Assembly (NCBI GenBank): GCA_017964705.1
Contig: JAGCRL010000240.1
Coordinates: forward strand, 1-8,813
Length of the DNA stretch: 8,813 nucleotides
From: Alphaproteobacteria bacterium
Lineage (GTDB): Bacteria > Pseudomonadota > Alphaproteobacteria > RF32 > CAG-239
Direction of reading: 5' to 3'
The position numbers and the translations under genes are program-made. The notes below the pieces were generated by a model. That model saw only the letters and a list, made by a program, of their open reading frames with translations, was not told the origin of the DNA and made no database searches. This document shows positions 5,248-8,813 of this stretch, one piece after another. Position 1 is the stretch's first letter, and each line of letters begins with the position of its first letter.

Positions 5248-6582
5248 AGTGATTTTTTTAACCGGTTTATAAACGTTGATATAATACCCTATAAATACTA
5301 CAACAGCGCCTCCCACCCATGCCAGTGGCGAGGCGTAATAAATTCCGCTGTATCCGATTTGGTTAGCCAAAATAATCGCCGCAAATGAACGTATTCCTAA
5401 TTCCACAAATCCGGAAAACACCGGATAAAAAGGTTTTCCGATACTTTGCAATGTATTCTTAAAAATAAAAATCATTCCTAAAAAGAAATAAAACATTATG
5501 CTGATTCCCAAATAATCAACACCTATACCTATAGCAAACGGATCCGGCTTATCCAGAAAACTGCCGATAATTTCCCGTCCGGAAGTAAACACCAACACAC
5601 TCATTAACAAGCTTATCAAAAAAGAAACAAATGCCGTCTGCCGAACTCCGCGCCGAATACGCCCCATTTTACCAGCACCGAAATTTTGCGCCACAAAAGT
5701 TGCCACTGCCAAGCCCAATGCCAACAAAGGTTGTGTTGCCAACTGTTCCAATCTTAAAGCAATTGTAAATCCCACAATAATCTTCTCTCCGAATGAATTA
5801 CATACCGCTTGTATAATCATTATACTAACAGAAAGCACCGAAAACTGTATCGACATCGGTATAGCTATATTCAAATGCTCTCGCATAAAAGCGGCATCAT
5901 ACCCCCAATCTTCGCGCTTAATACACAACAGCGGAAAATATTTTATAATATAACAAATACAACAAATAACCGAAACGGTAATAGCCAAAACCGTTCCCAG
6001 TGCCGAACCGATAACCCCCATATGACAATATTTGATTAATATGAAATTGAAAACAATATTAAGAACAGAAGAGAAAATCAAAAAATACAGCGGTGTTCTG
6101 CTGTCTCCTAGTGCACGAATAAAACCGGAAAGCAAATTAAAACCGACCAGCAAAAACATCGCCAATCCGAGAATTAAAATAAATTTATAAGAATCATCAT
6201 AAATACTTTCCGGAACATTTAACAATCGCATCACCGGGTTTAAGAAAACCAACAAAAAAACCGTCAATATCAAACTCAAAACAGCACTAGCTCTTATAGA
6301 ATGCGTTACCGAACGGCGCACTCCGTCATAATCTCCGGCACCGAAACGTTGCGCTGTAATTGCCGTCAAACCTCCGGTAAAACTAAACGCAATAATCAAA
6401 AACATAAAATAAATCGGAGCCGATGCCCCAACGGCGGCCAATGCGTTTTCTCCCAGCAATCTCCCCACAATAAAAATATCCGCCAACTGATACATTTGCT
6501 GAAACACATTTCCTACCAAAATCGGCAATGAAAACAATAATATTAAAGGAAGCACTTTTCCTTGTGTCATATCTTTAATCAT
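5239..6582 (-). CDS. MATE-family multidrug/toxic compound exporter
   Basis: This 447-residue inner-membrane protein has about twelve hydrophobic segments and is of normal family length. MATE transporters export cationic drugs, dyes or metabolites in exchange for Na+ or H+. The family's internal duplication is visible: AQRFGAGD at 77-84 after the first bundle of helices and AQNFGAGK at 298-305 after the second. Family hallmarks include NVFQQMYQLADIFIVGRLLG (25-44), then ALAAVGASAP, and SGFIRALGDSRTPLYF (152-167). The substrate cannot be inferred, and membership of the DinF or NorM subgroup is undecided. The start is supported by AGAGGG, 4 bases before the ATG; a second ATG (6568-6570) is too far from it. 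It lies 65 bases after prfB without an evident terminator, so it may be read from the prfB transcript. Its stop abuts that of the convergent small gene. Confidence 0.93.
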   Translation of the reverse strand: MIKDMTQGKVLPLILLFSLPILVGNVFQQMYQLADIFIVGRLLGENALAAVGASAPIYFMFLIIAFSFTGGLTAITAQRFGAGDYDGVRRSVTHSIRASAVLSLILTVFLLVFLNPVMRLLNVPESIYDDSYKFILILGLAMFLLVGFNLLSGFIRALGDSRTPLYFLIFSSVLNIVFNFILIKYCHMGVIGSALGTVLAITVSVICCICYIIKYFPLLCIKREDWGYDAAFMREHLNIAIPMSIQFSVLSVSIMIIQAVCNSFGEKIIVGFTIALRLEQLATQPLLALGLAVATFVAQNFGAGKMGRIRRGVRQTAFVSFLISLLMSVLVFTSGREIIGSFLDKPDPFAIGIGVDYLGISIMFYFFLGMIFIFKNTLQSIGKPFYPVFSGFVELGIRSFAAIILANQIGYSGIYYASPLAWVGGAVVVFIGYYINVYKPVKKITDA

Positions 6583-6647
6583 ATTACCCTCTTATCAAAG
6601 CGCCCCTAACCTAAAACAAAACAACTTAACATTCTCCTAAAATCCTA

Positions 6648-7758
6648 TCAGGCCTGTTTTTCCTGCGCCCCAAACGACAGATATGCAGATAAAAACAAAT
6701 CGATTTCTCCATCAAGCACGGCTCTATCATCTGAAGTTTCCGCTCCTGTTCTTAAATCTTTAATCATTTTATAAGGTTGCAACACATACGAACGAATTTG
6801 ATATCCCCAACCGTTATCGCCCTGTTCTTCCCATTTTTGCGAAGCTGCGGCATCTTTCTTTCGTTGTTCAATTTCATAAAGTTTAGCCTTTAACATATTC
6901 ATTGCCTGATCGCGATTCGCAAATTGCGAACGTTCGGTTTGGCACGAAACAACCACTCCTGTCGGAATGTGTGTTAATCGCACTGCAGATTCTGTTTTAT
7001 TAATATGTTGTCCCCCCGCACCAGAAGAGCGATACGTATCCATCTTAATATCTGCCGGATTAATTTCTATATTAATCGTATCATCCACCACCGGATAAAC
7101 TGAAATAGAAGCAAAGCTTGTATGTCTTCGTGCATTACTGTCAAACGGAGAAATTCGCACCAACCGATGCACTCCTGATTCTCCTTTTAACCATCCGTAT
7201 GCATTCGTTCCGGAAATTTTTATGGTAGCAGATTTAAGCCCTGCCACTTCACCTTCCGTTTCTTCAACATATGCTATTTTATATTTATGCTTTTCGGCCC
7301 ATCTTGAATACATTCTGAGCAACATTTCAGCCCAATCTTGCGCCTCTGTTCCGCCCGATCCGGCATGAACTTCCAAATAAGCATCATTTTTATCAAATTC
7401 TCCCGAAAGCAAAGAAATCAATTCTCTTTCTTTAGCTTTTTGTTTCAATTCCAATAAATGCTGATATAAATCGCTCAACATTTTTTCATCATTTTCTGCT
7501 TCGGCAAGTTCTACCATTTCTTCGGAATTCTCAATAGAGGTCAACAAATCCTCATAATACGCCAAATTATCATCTAAAATATTTTTTTCCGAAGTTAATT
7601 TCATCGCCTCTTCCTGATTATCCCAAAGTTTCGGATCAGCAGTCAAAGCGTTTAATTCTTCCTGTCTTATTTTAGCCTGATCATAGTCAAAGAAACCTCC
7701 TGAAAATTTCTGCACTTTCTTTAATTTCATTCAAGAGATTATAAAATTCCGCTTTCAT
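6648..7758 (-). CDS. prfB: Peptide chain release factor 2, expressed by programmed +1 frameshift
   Basis: RF2 recognises UGA and UAA in the ribosomal A site and triggers peptide release. The coding sequence runs 7758-7690, skips base 7689, and continues 7688-6648, giving 369 residues, the usual length. The first frame encodes 23 residues (MKAEFYNLLNEIKESAEI, then FRRFL) and stops at an in-frame TGA (7687-7689); after the shift the protein continues with DYDQAKI. In the full protein the stop-codon reading tripeptide SPF is at 203-205 and the catalytic GGQ at 248-250, near the E. coli positions. The true start is ATG 7756-7758, with GGAG 6 bases before it. An ATG at 7728-7730 in the second frame gives an apparently intact 360-residue gene, but its first 14 residues are an artefact of reading the leader in the wrong frame. 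Low RF2 slows termination at the TGA, favours the shift and raises RF2 synthesis. Confidence 0.95.
7687..7701 (-). promoter_or_regulatory. prfB programmed +1 frameshift site
   Basis: Read on the minus strand the site is AGG AGG TTT CTT TGA C. An internal Shine-Dalgarno (AGGAGG, 7701-7696) lies 3 bases before the slippery CTT (7692-7690), followed by the TGA stop (7689-7687) and C. This has the same parts and spacing as the classic E. coli site (internal SD, CTT TGA C). Slippage of the tRNA from CUU to UUU places GAC in frame. Confidence 0.95.
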
Positions 7759-7787
7759 TTTTTACTCCATACCAAATTGATGATGGC

Positions 7788-7816
7788 AAGATACCTTACC
7801 CCTAAAAGAAAGTCAA
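7788..7816 (-). promoter_or_regulatory. Candidate sigma70 promoter of prfB
   Basis: On the minus strand TTGACT (7811-7816, five of six matches) is followed after exactly 17 bases by TATCTT (7788-7793, four of six). The start would fall about 25 bases before the prfB ATG at 7758. Only a short leader would precede the gene, consistent with control by the frameshift rather than by a leader RNA structure. Confidence 0.6.
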
Positions 7817-7849
7817 AATATTTTTAAATCATTTTTAAATCTCTGTCAT

Positions 7850-7855
7850 TATAAT
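7850..7855 (+). promoter_or_regulatory. Candidate -10 box (TATAAT) for the amidase gene
   Basis: This is a perfect TATAAT, 28 bases before the ATG at 7884, in the gap between divergent prfB and the amidase. No convincing -35 lies 16-18 bases upstream. The ribosome site AAAGGA (7867-7872) is 11 bases from the ATG, longer than usual, and no closer start codon exists in frame. Confidence 0.4.
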
Positions 7856-7883
7856 ATTATTTAAAGAAAGGAAAATCATCCCC

Positions 7884-8648
7884 ATGACCAGAAAACTGAT
7901 TCCGGATAACATTTGCCATTTACCGCATTTCCGTAAACGAACCGAACCTATAAAATATATTATCATTCACTGCTCACGCAGCAATCCTTCGCAACAGTTA
8001 GAAACATTAAATCGTTTAGGTTTAAGTGTTCATTACATCATCGGGCGCGACGGCAATTTAACCGAAGCTCTCGAAATCAATAAAGTTGCTTATCATGCCG
8101 GCACCAGTAAATGGAACCATAGTCAAGGCCCTTCTTTAAACGGCTCATCCATCGGTATAGAATTAGAATGTCCGGATATGGGACAACACAAAAAAAGTTA
8201 TCCGCATCGCCAAATTATGAAACTTTGCGAACTGTTAAATTACTTATTATTAAAATACAAATTACGGCGTGAAAACATCCTGGGCCATTCCGATATCGCT
8301 CCCACACGCAAACCTGATCCAGGCGTTGGTTTTCCTTGGATTAAACTATATAATGAAGGACTGATTCTACCACATCATAAAAACTGTTTACATCCCTCCA
8401 CAGATGAAATTTTTTTATTAGATACCATTGGTTATGATACTTCAGTTTTGCCGGCCGCTCGCTATGCTTTTTGTCGTCGTTGGTTGCCTGAAGAAGTAAT
8501 AATAGAAGACGACCTCCAACATCTTTTAGATAACCCCTATCCGCCGGATTTTATTCCTCAAGATTATAAAAAATATATCAAACGCTTGCGGGCCATCGCT
8601 GTCGCTTATGAGCAAGAACGTCGTCTACATTTTTGGTATGAAAAATAA
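7884..8648 (+). CDS. N-acetylmuramyl-L-alanine amidase, AmpD/AmiD family, with C-terminal extension
   Basis: This 254-residue zinc amidase belongs to the Amidase_2 fold. The first part (about 20-160) carries IIIHCS (H29), HYIIGRDG (50-57), YHAGTSKW (70-77), SIGIELE (89-95, with E93), and the signature GHSDIAPTRKPDPG (134-147). H29, H135 and D145 are the expected zinc ligands, and K143 matches the conserved lysine of AmpD. Such enzymes remove the stem peptide from (anhydro)muramic acid, in wall recycling (AmpD, cytoplasmic) or outer-membrane remodelling (AmiD, a lipoprotein). No signal peptide or lipobox is seen, which favours the cytoplasmic recycling role. The roughly 95-residue C-terminal part is longer than in AmpD. 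Its FLLDTIGYDTS, AARYAFCRRWLPE stretch (177-203) recalls the AmiD peptidoglycan-binding-like domain. A final basic, aromatic helix is not recognised. The gene converges on the next one with a 3-base gap. Confidence 0.88.
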   Translation: MTRKLIPDNICHLPHFRKRTEPIKYIIIHCSRSNPSQQLETLNRLGLSVHYIIGRDGNLTEALEINKVAYHAGTSKWNHSQGPSLNGSSIGIELECPDMGQHKKSYPHRQIMKLCELLNYLLLKYKLRRENILGHSDIAPTRKPDPGVGFPWIKLYNEGLILPHHKNCLHPSTDEIFLLDTIGYDTSVLPAARYAFCRRWLPEEVIIEDDLQHLLDNPYPPDFIPQDYKKYIKRLRAIAVAYEQERRLHFWYEK

Positions 8649-8651
8649 AAT

Positions 8652-8813
8652 CTATTCAAACACTACTTCAATTTCTTTTTGTGCCACCACAATATATCCC
8701 GGCACTTCTTTCGTTCCCTCGTTACGAAGAATGGCCTCCTGTACCACCAACTCCTTAAATCCGCAATATTTCAAAAGCCGTCTGATATAGCTGATAGAAT
8801 GCACAAAACTCAC
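8652..8813 (-). CDS. C-terminal end of a probable TPR-containing class I SAM-dependent methyltransferase (partial)
   Basis: The minus strand is open from the window edge to TAG at 8652-8654, giving 53 residues. The sequence VHSISYIRRLLKYCGF, then QEAILRNEGTKEVPGYIVVAQ resembles the end of predicted methyltransferases with TPR repeats. In these an HS-x-x-Y-x-x-x-L helix, a Gly-Phe turn and a strand, then LRxExGxPVxGxxVVA form the last part of the Rossmann fold. The SAM-binding motifs lie outside the window, so the assignment rests on the tail only. The substrate of this family is not well defined. No terminator is seen between it and the convergent amidase gene. Confidence 0.55.
   Translation of the reverse strand: MSFVHSISYIRRLLKYCGFKELVVQEAILRNEGTKEVPGYIVVAQKEIEVVFE

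Noticed and set aside
6583..6647. Possible eight-codon leader peptide or regulatory hairpin between prfB and the MATE gene
   Set aside because: A minus-strand ATG here has AGGAG only one base away, too close to function, and no stable stem or terminator is evident.
7728..7730. ATG in the second frame as the prfB start
   Set aside because: It gives 14 residues unlike RF2. The alternative start at 7758 has a GGAG site and leads into a textbook frameshift site that yields the normal 369-residue protein.
8608..8790. Plus-strand frame overlapping the end of the amidase gene
   Set aside because: The minus strand here encodes a convincing methyltransferase tail up to the window edge, and the plus-strand product resembles nothing.
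1..8813. CRISPR array, tRNA, rRNA, insertion sequence or prophage boundary
   Set aside because: No spaced repeats, cloverleaf, transposase, integrase or flanking target duplication was seen on either strand.

Overview
The window is AT-rich, gene-dense DNA that looks like a Gram-negative chromosome, most likely an AT-rich and possibly host-associated alphaproteobacterium. The evidence for this is a probable LpxA tail (lipid A synthesis), a periplasmic AMIN/Amidase_3 cell-wall hydrolase, an AmpD/AmiD-type amidase, a tail resembling alphaproteobacterial TPR-methyltransferases, and amiC lying near prfB. The taxon is inferred, not proven. The code appears standard: an RF2 gene is present, and both amiC and prfB end in TGA. 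No rRNA, tRNA, CRISPR array, transposase or phage gene is visible, and no gap longer than 300 bases lacks a gene.

Region 1 (1-1980, + strand): the last 44 codons of a probable lpxA, a strong terminator hairpin, then two adjacent paralogous genes for membrane-anchored proteins of the rhamnan-synthesis RgpF family. The first starts directly at the end of the terminator U-run, and its only plausible ribosome site lies inside the hairpin stem. A possible promoter sits so that its transcripts would lack most of the 5' arm of that hairpin.

Region 2 (1993-3514, - strand): a three-gene operon with its own promoter and terminator. In transcription order it encodes an 87-residue single-pass membrane protein (probable anti-sigma), an ECF sigma factor, and a membrane-anchored His/Met-rich protein with two LTDEQ motifs of the Spy/CpxP/CnrX type. 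It looks like a compact envelope or metal-stress sensing cassette, with the same parts as CnrYXH in a different order.

Region 3 (3519-5238): amiC on the - strand and, divergent from it across an AT-rich 193-base gap, a small helical protein of unknown function.

Region 4 (5239-7816, - strand): prfB, which carries a complete programmed +1 frameshift site and so starts at 7758 rather than at the apparent ATG at 7730. A MATE-family exporter follows, possibly on the same transcript.

Region 5 (7850-8813): an amidase of the AmpD/AmiD family with an extended C-terminus on the + strand, converging at a three-base gap on the end of a probable TPR-containing methyltransferase on the - strand.

Envelope functions dominate: lipid A, surface polysaccharide, wall hydrolysis and recycling, envelope stress and export. 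The most distinctive parts are the sigma/anti-sigma/His-rich sensor operon and the start region of the first RgpF-like gene.
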